DNA of 45,245 bases from Campylobacteraceae bacterium (GTDB lineage: Bacteria > Campylobacterota > Campylobacteria > Campylobacterales > Campylobacteraceae). Positions 8,335 to 15,597 of the stretch are shown piece after piece. Where the stretch lies: assembly GCA_031284315.1 (NCBI GenBank), contig JAITAB010000019.1:1-45245 (forward strand), written 5' to 3'. How positions within the stretch are numbered: the first letter of the stretch is position 1; each line of letters starts with the position of its first letter. The notes beneath the pieces are model-generated. The model was not told the origin of the DNA. It did not search any database and saw nothing but the letters and a program-made list of their open reading frames with translations. A program made the position numbers and the translations under genes.

Positions 8335-11300
8335 ATGCCCAAACGCACTGATATACGCACTATTTTGCTTGTAGGCTCAGGTCCTATCGTCATAGGGCAG
8401 GCTTGCGAATTTGATTACTCCGGCACTCAAGCGGCTAAGACGCTAAAAGAGCTGGGATACAGAGTAGTTCTTATCAATTCAAACCCAGCGACTATCATGA
8501 CAGACCCAGAATTTGCCGATAGAACATATATAGAACCGATTACGGTTGAAGTGGTAGAGCGCATTATAGAAAAAGAAAAAGTTGACGCTATTTTGCCTAC
8601 GATGGGCGGTCAAACTGCGCTTAATATCGCTATGAAGCTTTACGAAAGCGGCAAAATCGCGAATGTGAAATTTTTGGGCGCAAATCCCGAAGCGATAAAA
8701 AAAGGCGAAGACAGACAAGCTTTCAAGGAAGCTATGATAAAAATAGGCATGGATTTGCCCAAATCGCGATACGCCTACACGCTTGACGAAGCGGTAAAAG
8801 CGGCGGAAGAGATAGGATTTCCTCTCATTATAAGAGCTTCATATACATTGGCAGGCGGCGGAAGCGGCGTAGCGTATAACATAGACGAATTTAAAGAACT
8901 CGCTTCGCGCGGCATTGACATAAGCCCGATAAATGAGATACTCATAGAAGAGTCTCTGCTTGGCTGGAAAGAGTACGAAATGGAAGTCATACGCGACAGA
9001 TGCGACAACTGCATCATAGTCTGCTCCATAGAAAATCTTGACCCCATGGGCGTTCACACGGGAGACAGCATAACTATCGCGCCAGCATTGACGCTTACGG
9101 ATAAAGAGTACCAAAAAATGAGAAACGCTTCGTTTGCGATTTTGCGCGAAATAGGCGTGGACACGGGCGGAAGCAATGTACAGTTTGCGATCAATCCCAA
9201 AACAGGGCGCATGACCGTCATAGAGATGAATCCGCGCGTTTCGCGCTCTTCCGCGCTTGCTTCAAAAGCTACGGGTTATCCTATCGCGAAAGTGGCTACG
9301 CTTTTGGCTGTGGGATTTACGCTTGATGAGATAAAAAACGATATTACGGGAACAGCGGCGAGCTTTGAGCCTGTGATTGACTATATCGTTACGAAAATTC
9401 CGCGTTTTACGTTTGAAAAATTTCCCTTAGCCGAATCCACGCTCACCACCTCCATGAAAAGTGTCGGCGAAGTCATGGCGATAGGCAGAACTTTTAAGGA
9501 GTCTTTGCAAAAAGCGCTCTGCTCGCTTGAAACGGGGCTTTACGGATTTAACAAACTCTCATGCAAAGACGATGTATTGACAAGCGAAATCAGAAGAGCT
9601 AACGCTAATAGACTGCTTTATATAGCAGAAGCGTTCAGGCGCGGATTTTCTATCGAAGAGGTGCATAAATTATCTCAAATAGACGCTTGGTTTTTAAGGC
9701 AAATCGCGGAGATAATCGCTTTTGAAAAAGAGATAGATATGAGGATTTTAAATAATGCAAAACTTTTGAGATTTGCGAAAACTTACGGATTTTCCGATGA
9801 AATGATAGCCTCTATCATTAACGATAAAGACAATCTGTCGCTAACGCAAAACGATATATATTACGCAAGAAACAGAGCGGGCATTTTTCTTGAATACAAT
9901 AACGTAGATACATGCGCGGCGGAGTTTGAAGCGCTCACGCCCTATCTGTACTCAACTACTAACATAACGGCTAACAACGCTGTTAGTAAAAACGGCAATA
10001 AGGAAAAAGTGCTGATAATAGGCGGCGGTCCGAACAGGATAGGGCAAGGCATAGAGTTTGACTATTGCTGCGTTCATGCGGCGTACGCGCTTAACGATAT
10101 GGGCGTTGAGACTATCATGTACAACTGCAATCCCGAGACTGTCTCTACCGATTACGACACGAGCGATGTTTTGTATTTTGAGCCTATAGACTTTGAACAT
10201 GTAAGAAGCGTTGTAGAGCTTGAAAACCCAAACGGCGTTATCGTTCATTTCGGCGGTCAAACTCCGCTTAAACTTGCCAAGCAATTGACTGCGGCAGGAG
10301 CAAAGATTATCGGAACAAGCGCACATGTGATAGATATAGCCGAAGACAGGGAAAAATTCTCAAAATTCATCAAAGAAAACAATATCAACCAGCCACAAAA
10401 CGCCACCGCTTTAAGCGAAGAGGAGGCGATAGAAAAAGCCAATATCATAGGCTATCCCGTACTTGTGCGCCCAAGTTATGTATTGGGCGGACGCGCCATG
10501 AGGATAGTTTATAATGAAAGCGAATTAAAGCTTTACATGAAAGAAGCGGTCAATGTCAGCCACCAGTCTCCCGTTTTGATAGACCAGTTTTTAGACCGCG
10601 CGATAGAGCTTGACGTGGACGCAATAAGCGATGGCAAAGATGTTTATATCGGCGGAATCATGCAGCATATAGAAGAGGCGGGTATTCACAGCGGAGACAG
10701 CGCATGTTCGCTCCCTGCGGTTAGTTTGTCTCCGAAAATAGTCAAAAAAGTAGAAAGCCAGACAAGACAAATCGCCCTAAACCTCGGCGTCATCGGTCTT
10801 ATGAATATCCAATATGCCATTTATCAAGACGATATCTATATGATAGAGGTAAACCCAAGAGCAAGCCGAACCGTGCCGTTTGTCAGTAAGGCAACAGGCG
10901 TTCCGATGGCAAAAGTCGCTACGCGCGTCATGTATCGCGGGGATTTAAAAGAAGCGTTGAAATTTTACGATAAATTCGGCGTAATTTACGAAGAAGACGG
11001 CATACTAAAAGCCAAAATTAAAAACCATGTCGCCGTGAAAGAGGCGGTTTTTCCATTTAACAGACTTCAAGGCGCGGATACGATTTTGGGTCCGGAGATG
11101 AAGTCCACAGGCGAGGTTATGGGCATCAGCGGAAGTTTTGCCGACTCATTTGCCAAAAGCCAAATCGCCGCAGGCAATGTGCTGCCAAAAAGCGGAACGG
11201 TATTTTTGTCATTAATGGATGCGGATAAGATTTTTGCCAAAAGACTTGGAGAGAGTTTTAAAAAGATAGGATTTTCCATTATCGCCACAGGCGGCACGCA

Positions 11301-11592
11301 CAAAGCGTTGATAGACGCGGGGCTTGAAGCGGAATTTGTCTATAAAATAAGCGAAGGTCGTCCGAATATTGAAGACAAACTTAAAAATAAAGATATCGCA
11401 TTAGTCATAAACACAAGCGACAACAAATCCAGCAAAGACGACGCCAAAAAGATAAGGCAGAGTGTTTTACGGCTAAATATTCCCTATTTTACGACTGTTT
11501 CAGAAGCGTTTGTAGCGATAGAAGCGATAGCAAATCTGCAAAAAGACGGCGGATTGGAGCCAAAATCCTTGCAAGAGTATCTGCAAGGCTAA
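8335..11592 (+). CDS. carB: Carbamoyl-phosphate synthase large chain
   Basis: 1085 aa, full length. CarB makes carbamoyl phosphate from bicarbonate, ATP and ammonia supplied by CarA, feeding arginine and pyrimidine synthesis. Two homologous ATP-grasp halves are present, each beginning with a phosphate-binding motif ([19 protein letters not shown] and [18 protein letters not shown]) and each with an ATP-grasp core ([18 protein letters not shown] and [18 protein letters not shown]). The MGS-like allosteric domain ends the protein ([14 protein letters not shown]). carA is not in the window. The start has AAAAGGATAATTTTATG. Confidence 0.98.
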   Translation: MPKRTDIRTILLVGSGPIVIGQACEFDYSGTQAAKTLKELGYRVVLINSNPATIMTDPEFADRTYIEPITVEVVERIIEKEKVDAILPTMGGQTALNIAMKLYESGKIANVKFLGANPEAIKKGEDRQAFKEAMIKIGMDLPKSRYAYTLDEAVKAAEEIGFPLIIRASYTLAGGGSGVAYNIDEFKELASRGIDISPINEILIEESLLGWKEYEMEVIRDRCDNCIIVCSIENLDPMGVHTGDSITIAPALTLTDKEYQKMRNASFAILREIGVDTGGSNVQFAINPKTGRMTVIEMNPRVSRSSALASKATGYPIAKVATLLAVGFTLDEIKNDITGTAASFEPVIDYIVTKIPRFTFEKFPLAESTLTTSMKSVGEVMAIGRTFKESLQKALCSLETGLYGFNKLSCKDDVLTSEIRRANANRLLYIAEAFRRGFSIEEVHKLSQIDAWFLRQIAEIIAFEKEIDMRILNNAKLLRFAKTYGFSDEMIASIINDKDNLSLTQNDIYYARNRAGIFLEYNNVDTCAAEFEALTPYLYSTTNITANNAVSKNGNKEKVLIIGGGPNRIGQGIEFDYCCVHAAYALNDMGVETIMYNCNPETVSTDYDTSDVLYFEPIDFEHVRSVVELENPNGVIVHFGGQTPLKLAKQLTAAGAKIIGTSAHVIDIAEDREKFSKFIKENNINQPQNATALSEEEAIEKANIIGYPVLVRPSYVLGGRAMRIVYNESELKLYMKEAVNVSHQSPVLIDQFLDRAIELDVDAISDGKDVYIGGIMQHIEEAGIHSGDSACSLPAVSLSPKIVKKVESQTRQIALNLGVIGLMNIQYAIYQDDIYMIEVNPRASRTVPFVSKATGVPMAKVATRVMYRGDLKEALKFYDKFGVIYEEDGILKAKIKNHVAVKEAVFPFNRLQGADTILGPEMKSTGEVMGISGSFADSFAKSQIAAGNVLPKSGTVFLSLMDADKIFAKRLGESFKKIGFSIIATGGTHKALIDAGLEAEFVYKISEGRPNIEDKLKNKDIALVINTSDNKSSKDDAKKIRQSVLRLNIPYFTTVSEAFVAIEAIANLQKDGGLEPKSLQEYLQG

Positions 11593-11609
11593 GTTTCAAT
11601 AAAAAAAAT

Positions 11610-11662
11610 AGCGCGCTGCTCATTTTTTGTTTACGCCGTTTTTTAACGGCTGCATGCGCGCT
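11610..11662 (+). repeat. Nested inverted repeat after carB
   Basis: An outer pair AGCGCGC (11610-11616) / GCGCGCT (11656-11662) encloses an inner perfect hairpin GCCGTT-TTTT-AACGGC (11635-11650). It lies between carB and the candidate promoter of the next gene. It could end carB transcription, but there is no clear T-run after it. Confidence 0.5.
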
Positions 11663-11669
11663 GTTTGGG

Positions 11670-11675
11670 TATATT
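11670..11675 (+). promoter_or_regulatory. Candidate -10 for the membrane protein gene
   Basis: TTTGGGTATATT, with TATATT at 11670-11675, lies 20 nt before the ATG at 11696, downstream of the nested hairpin. Confidence 0.4.
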
Positions 11676-11695
11676 CCGCATTAAAGGGCATTTTT

Positions 11696-12856
11696 ATGCA
11701 AAACGAGATAAAAAAGGCTGGTTTTATTTCAAGCGGCGGCGTTTTGCTTATGCTTTTGGGCATATTTTTGCTTTGCATGAGAGGCGCGGATACGGACGAA
11801 TGTTTAAGTTTTGCCAGCCAAAACGCGCTCATATTAGCAGCTTTTGTCGCGATAATTGTCGGCGTTTTGACGGAGCTTTTCGGAAGGTTTAAGCTATCCT
11901 GCGCCGCAGATAACATGAAGTTGTTTTACAACAGGCTAAATCTCTACTTTATCGCCGCGATTTTTCTTTTAAATCCTTCATTTTTCTCATCTATTTGCGC
12001 AGATGAAGATATTGGGGCTTTTCAAAAGACGGGGTCGGGCGCTTTTTCCGTATTTTTGGTCATTTTGGGCATCTATTTTCTACTAAAAGATTCCATTTAT
12101 TTTGCGAGGGTTTTTAAAAGCATACTGCCCAAAATTGTATTTGCGTTTGGCATTGTCGCTGTCATTCTATTTTTGCCAGACTTTGCGGGAGCTTTTGTCT
12201 TTATCCTGCCTCTTGCGGCACAACTAATAGCATACTTTCAAATCGTCAGAGCGCCCGCCGTGCATGAAGCCAAAAATTTCTCATTTTATAGCTATTTTGC
12301 GCCAAACTATATAAAAGCGCTTTTTGTTTTACTTGCCGCTTACGCAGTTTTAGCATTTTCACTTCTTGTTAATTCATCGGGAGCGTTGATATTTATATTT
12401 GGGCTTGCCGCAGCGCCACTTATCCTTGCCGGGTCATTGCCGTTATTGTTTCTTGAAAATTCGCCGATTAGTAAAAAAGACATATTGCTGTTTATGCCCT
12501 CTTTAATTCTGTTTTCTGCGGCGGCGGTTACTTTAATGGTATCGGCGCCGCCTGTTTTTATTTTGATTGTACTGTGTATGATTCTTCTGTTTGTCAATAA
12601 AAACAGGATATTGTCATGGGTTATACTTTATGCGGGTATCGGCGGCTCTATGCTATTTGAGCCTGATATTTTAAAAATGCTTATTACATATCTTATTGTG
12701 CTCGCGCCGATTTGTTCTCTTATCATGCCGTTCTCTTTAACATTTTGCGTAATTTTAAAGCTCCAGCAGTATAATTTCACAAAAACAGTTATCCTGCTCA
12801 TGGCGGCAGCATGCGCGCTATTTGGATATATTATACCGTTTATCATGTATGTTTAA
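11696..12856 (+). CDS. Multi-pass membrane protein of unknown function
   Basis: 386 aa from the ATG at 11696, which has AAAGGG at 11683-11688. A frame opening at 11627 with TTG would run through a hairpin and is less likely. I do not recognise the family. By eye it has about 11-12 hydrophobic helices with short loops (for example GGVLLMLLGIFLLCM, LILAAFVAIIVGVLTELF, VFLVILGIYFLL, ILLFMPSLILFSAAAVTLMV, TVILLMAAACALFGYIIPFI). Soluble loops are small, with few conserved polar motifs. It is followed 10 nt later by the Sua5-like gene, so the two may be cotranscribed. A transporter or an integral membrane scaffold is possible, but no assignment is justified. Confidence 0.8.
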   Translation: MQNEIKKAGFISSGGVLLMLLGIFLLCMRGADTDECLSFASQNALILAAFVAIIVGVLTELFGRFKLSCAADNMKLFYNRLNLYFIAAIFLLNPSFFSSICADEDIGAFQKTGSGAFSVFLVILGIYFLLKDSIYFARVFKSILPKIVFAFGIVAVILFLPDFAGAFVFILPLAAQLIAYFQIVRAPAVHEAKNFSFYSYFAPNYIKALFVLLAAYAVLAFSLLVNSSGALIFIFGLAAAPLILAGSLPLLFLENSPISKKDILLFMPSLILFSAAAVTLMVSAPPVFILIVLCMILLFVNKNRILSWVILYAGIGGSMLFEPDILKMLITYLIVLAPICSLIMPFSLTFCVILKLQQYNFTKTVILLMAAACALFGYIIPFIMYV

Positions 12857-12866
12857 AAGGTGAAAA

Positions 12867-13289
12867 ATGATTTATCTCGTGCAAACCGACACAACGGCGG
12901 GCTTTCTGTCAAAAAATATAAAGGCTTTGAACGCGCTGAAAAAACGCCCGCTAAACAAGCCGTGCATTCTCTGTTCGTCTTCATTGCGGGAAATATCTCC
13001 AAGAGTTCCGCGCCGTCATAAAAATCTTGTGCGCCGCGCCAAAAAGACGACGCTTATCCTTGAAAACGGCTTTTCATTTAGGCTTGTAAAAGAGGGTGCG
13101 CATGCGGCGTTTTTGAAGAAAATGGGCGCGATGTACTCTACTTCGGCAAATGAGAGCGGAAAACTCTTTGATATAAATTTTGCCAAATCCAAAGCCGATA
13201 TTGTCGTGGAAGACGAGAGGGGATTTTTTGAATGCGCGCCGTCCGCGATACTCAAACTTGGCAAAAAACGGCTGAAAAAAATCAGATAG
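12867..13289 (+). CDS. Short Sua5/YrdC/YciO-family protein
   Basis: 140 aa. The segment starts MIYLVQTDTTAGFLS, resembling the PTDTxYGL motif of YrdC proteins. It continues with KKRPLNKPCILCSSSL (KxR...KP nucleotide-binding block) and ends with MYSTSANESGK (the STSAN motif). Full YrdC/Sua5 proteins (about 180-350 aa) make threonylcarbamoyl-AMP for t6A tRNA modification. This one is clearly shorter, lacking part of the central region, as I recall for some Campylobacterota homologues. Whether it is catalytically competent is uncertain. The start has AAAGGTGAAAA before the ATG. Confidence 0.78.
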   Translation: MIYLVQTDTTAGFLSKNIKALNALKKRPLNKPCILCSSSLREISPRVPRRHKNLVRRAKKTTLILENGFSFRLVKEGAHAAFLKKMGAMYSTSANESGKLFDINFAKSKADIVVEDERGFFECAPSAILKLGKKRLKKIR

Positions 13290-13296
13290 TTTTTTT
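13272..13296 (+). terminator. Weak terminator-like sequence after the Sua5-like gene
   Basis: A short stem CTGA/TCAG (13272-13275 with 13282-13285) overlaps the end of the gene and is followed by a run of seven T (13290-13296). The stem is short, so support is weak. Confidence 0.3.
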
Positions 13297-13422
13297 ATAC
13301 ATTTTAAAAAATATTTTGTTCAAAAATGATAATGACGCTCCATTGCCAGACAACAAAGCAAATGCAATCATAAGCTTTTTTTGGATTGCCGCGCAACGCC
13401 TCTAATGACAACCGTTTATGTT

Positions 13423-13475
13423 ATTCCCGCGACCAAACGACAAGTTTTTGCAAGAAACGCATATCATGAAGGAAG
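13423..13475 (+). repeat. Left arm of a 53-bp inverted repeat
   Basis: The sequence from ATTCCCGCGACCAAACGACA to GGAAG reappears as its reverse complement at 14216-14268 with one mismatch in 53 positions. The arms enclose about 740 bp of repeat array. Confidence 0.9.
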
Positions 13476-13518
13476 GCGGGAATCCGCACCTTTCTGTCAT
13501 TCCCGCGCCCTTTTCGTC

Positions 13519-13538
13519 ATTCCCGCGTAGGCGGGAAT
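13519..13538 (+). repeat. Palindromic repeat unit, variant
   Basis: ATTCCCGC-GTAG-GCGGGAAT; 8-bp arms with the centre GTAG rather than GCAG. It is preceded by a half-copy at 13496, giving a compound unit repeated at 13953-13996. Confidence 0.9.
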
Positions 13539-13627
13539 CTATCCATGACGCATGTATATAATTTGGATACCCGTTTTCACGGGTATGACGGAACAGTTTT
13601 CTATCATTGCTAAAAATAAAATAACGA

Positions 13628-13707
13628 GATACCCGCATTCCTCGCAAATATCGCTTTCCGCGAAAACTTTTTGTTTGTTTGGGTATGACATAGAGGATTG
13701 TCATTCC
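13628..13707 (+). repeat. 80-bp direct repeat, copy 1
   Basis: It starts GATACCCGCATTCCTCGCAA and ends GGATTGTCATTCC. It is identical over 80 bp to 13816-13895 and has ATACCC/GGGTAT arms around a ~45-bp core. Confidence 0.92.
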
Positions 13708-13765
13708 CGCACTCATGTGGATAAATCCCTTTTGTCATGCAAAACACATGCGCCCTTCTTCCGTC

Positions 13766-13785
13766 ATTCCCGCGCAGGCGGGAAT
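13766..13785 (+). repeat. Palindromic repeat unit
   Basis: ATTCCCGCGCAGGCGGGAAT, 8-bp perfect arms around GCAG, located between the two 80-bp repeats. Confidence 0.92.
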
Positions 13786-13815
13786 CCACACCTTTCCGTT
13801 CCCATGTCTTTTTTG

Positions 13816-13895
13816 GATACCCGCATTCCTCGCAAATATCGCTTTCCGCGAAAACTTTTTGTTTGTTTGGGTATGACATAGAGGATTGTCATTCC
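13816..13895 (+). repeat. 80-bp direct repeat, copy 2
   Basis: Identical to 13628-13707; the copies start 188 bp apart, suggesting recent duplication. Confidence 0.92.
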
Positions 13896-13975
13896 GTCTT
13901 TTTCCATCATTCCCGCAAGCGAACGGCAAATAAAATACATTGTGTTTATTGCGTCATTCCCGCGCCCTTTTCGTC

Positions 13976-13995
13976 ATTCCCGCGCAGGCGGGAAT
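13976..13995 (+). repeat. Palindromic repeat unit
   Basis: ATTCCCGCGCAGGCGGGAAT, preceded by a half-copy at 13956 within the same compound unit as at 13496-13539. Confidence 0.92.
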
Positions 13996-14118
13996 CCAAT
14001 TCAAACACAAACTATCAATTTCAAATTTAAGTTGCTTGATGTTTTATAACGCTTTGCTTGTCTGGGTTGCTTCATTATTTCATTACTCACAATAACCTGA
14101 GAGGAAATTATAATTTGG

Positions 14119-14138
14119 ATTCCCGCCTGCGCGGGAAT
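14119..14138 (-). repeat. Palindromic repeat unit, opposite orientation
   Basis: ATTCCCGCCTGCGCGGGAAT on the plus strand, the reverse complement of the unit at 13766-13785. It is followed 16 nt later by a second copy. Confidence 0.92.
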
Positions 14139-14154
14139 GACGAAAAGGGTGTGG

Positions 14155-14174
14155 ATTCCCGCCTGCGCGGGAAT
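14155..14174 (-). repeat. Palindromic repeat unit, opposite orientation
   Basis: Second tandem copy of ATTCCCGCCTGCGCGGGAAT, 36 bp from the first. Confidence 0.92.
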
Positions 14175-14215
14175 GACATAAGGGGACATGGGAGTGACGG
14201 AAAGGAGATTCTCGT

Positions 14216-14268
14216 CTTCCCTCATGATATGCGTTTCTTGCAAAAACTTGTCGTTTGGTCGCGGGAAT
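14216..14268 (-). repeat. Right arm of the 53-bp inverted repeat
   Basis: Reverse complement of 13423-13475 with one mismatch. With the left arm it frames the core of the repeat array, resembling the ends of a non-autonomous element, although no transposase is visible inside. Confidence 0.9.
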
Positions 14269-14343
14269 GACGGAGTGGCGGATTGCCGCGCTTACAACCG
14301 CAATGACTAAACGGCGCATGCAAATAAAAGATAGCAGTTACTT

Positions 14344-14749
14344 TTAAAAGCCATATCTTTTTAAACTCACATGATTTTTGCAACCCTCAGTGTTTCCATC
14401 ATCACAGGCTTTTTTATAGAGTTCTACTGCTTTAGAATGGTCCCTTTTTATGCCTTGACCGTAAAAATACATATTTCCCAAATTATTGCAGCTTATAGCA
14501 ACTCCTCCATTGCAGGCTTTTTTATAAAGTTCGGCGGCTTTATATAGTCCTGTTTTCCACCTTCACCATTGTCATACATAACGCCTAAATTATTGCAGCT
14601 CAGGGCATTCTCTCTATCGCAGGCTTTTTCGTAAAGTTTTGCCGCCATTTTATAATCGCCTTTTTCATAAGCTTTGTAAGCCTTGTCAATATCATCGCCA
14701 AAGCCAAATTGCCAAGCAATACCACAATCGACAACCGCTTCAAAACCAT
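14344..14749 (-). pseudogene. Sel1-repeat (Hcp-like) secreted protein, frameshifted
   Basis: Read leftward from the ATG at 14749, a signal peptide (MVLKRLSIVVLLGNLALA) is followed, in a different frame, by FGDDIDKAYKAYEKGDYKMA and cysteine-containing Sel1-like repeats (LYEKACDRENALSCNNLGVMY). After a second frame change come more repeats (LYKKACNGG, SCNNLGNMYFYGQGIKRD, LYKKACDDGNTEGCKNH) and a stop at 14346-14344. Both breaks fit loss of a single base in short homopolymers, near 14700-14702 (T-run on the coding strand) and near 14539-14541 (A-run). The repeated Cys pairs resemble Helicobacter cysteine-rich proteins, which are periplasmic or secreted solenoids. It is either a decaying gene or an intact gene with sequence errors. 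It follows surE by 26 nt on the same strand. Confidence 0.8.
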
Positions 14750-14775
14750 TTCCCCTCTCTTTTCCTTAAATATTT

Positions 14776-15567
14776 TCAAACAGACTTTATCCACTTTTCA
14801 AGCGTTTTTAGTTTGTCGTAAGACGTCATGTCAAGACGTATCGGCGTGAGCGAAACAAAGCCTTGATTGAGCGCGTATATATCGGAATCTTCGTCAATGT
14901 CCCGCTGCCATGTCAGAGCGTCGACTCCTATCCAGTAATACTCTTCGCCGCGCGGATTTCTATTTATTAAAGCTGTACTTTCGTATGCTCTGTTTCCCGT
15001 TTTTGTTACTTTGTAGCCTTTGCATTCTTTGGGCGCAATCGGCGGAATATTGACATTTATAAACTCTCTGCTTCCAAGCGGATACGCGCCTTGCAGGATT
15101 TTTTTCGCCAAATCATGCGCCGTTTTTGCCGCCAGTTCATAGCCTAAAATATCCAGCGTATCGCGCCCGCTTGCATAGTATTGCGATATTGCAAATGACG
15201 CAATCCCATGCAAAGTTCCTTCCATGGCGCCGCCCGCCGTGCCGCTGTAAGTTATATCTTCGCCGATATTTGCGCCGCGGTTGATACCGCTTACTACCAA
15301 ATCGGGCTTTTTATCCTTTTCAAACAACGCGGTAATCGCCAAATATATGCAATCGCTCGGCGTTCCGTCGTCAAGCTTGAAAAAATCATCGTCCACCTGT
15401 ATAAATCTCAAAGGTTTGGTAACTGTCAAAGAGTGTCCGCATGCCGATTTTTCAGTGGTCGGAGCCACTATCGTAACATGTCCCAAAGGTTTCAGCGCAT
15501 CCGCCAAAGCCAAAAGCCCTCTGCTTTCGTATCCGTCATCGTTTGTAATTAAAATTCTCTTTTGCAT
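14776..15567 (-). CDS. surE: 5'/3'-nucleotidase SurE
   Basis: 263 aa. SurE is a metal-dependent nucleoside monophosphatase linked to stationary-phase survival. The N-terminal ILITNDDGYESRGLLALADAL holds the metal-binding Asp-Asp pair. DGTPSDCIYLA, PDLVVSGINRGANIGEDITY and YSGTAGGAMEG are further signature motifs. Length fits the family. The start has GGAAAT upstream and lies 30 nt after the pbpC stop, so surE is probably the third gene of the A2M-pbpC-surE unit. Confidence 0.96.
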   Translation of the reverse strand: MQKRILITNDDGYESRGLLALADALKPLGHVTIVAPTTEKSACGHSLTVTKPLRFIQVDDDFFKLDDGTPSDCIYLAITALFEKDKKPDLVVSGINRGANIGEDITYSGTAGGAMEGTLHGIASFAISQYYASGRDTLDILGYELAAKTAHDLAKKILQGAYPLGSREFINVNIPPIAPKECKGYKVTKTGNRAYESTALINRNPRGEEYYWIGVDALTWQRDIDEDSDIYALNQGFVSLTPIRLDMTSYDKLKTLEKWIKSV

Positions 15568-15597
15568 AAATTTCCTTTTTTGTATTGTAACACTATT

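Larger units (their letters stand above)
13383..14307. repeat. Gene-free array of dispersed palindromic repeats
   Basis: This ~925-bp stretch has no credible gene. It is a mosaic of GGATTCCCGC...GCGGGAATGAC palindromes (intact copies listed separately), half-copies, variants with ATACCCG/CGGGTAT arms, and outer elements GGATTGCCGCGC (13383 and 14280) ending in AATGAC. It lies between two convergently transcribed units. All short frames here give the low-complexity peptides typical of such repeats (SRLRGND, VIPAQAGI, FPRRRES). Similar palindromes are widespread in many bacterial genomes, and the Neisseria dRS3 element has the same ATTCCC...GGGAAT ends. Confidence 0.9.

Noticed and set aside
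11627-11695. Upstream extension (TTG start) of the 386-aa membrane protein
   Set aside because: It would translate through the hairpin and the candidate promoter; the ATG at 11696 has AAAGGG at proper distance.
13519-14174. Repeats considered as a possible CRISPR array
   Set aside because: Units are perfect palindromes in both orientations with irregular spacing (16 to over 200 bp), spacers are not of uniform size, and no cas genes are near.
13402-14319. Several overlapping ORFs of 64-109 codons on both strands in the repeat array
   Set aside because: They are translations of the palindromic repeats (SRLRGND, VIPAQAGI, FPRRRES, HSRAGGN patterns), lack ribosome sites and overlap each other on both strands.
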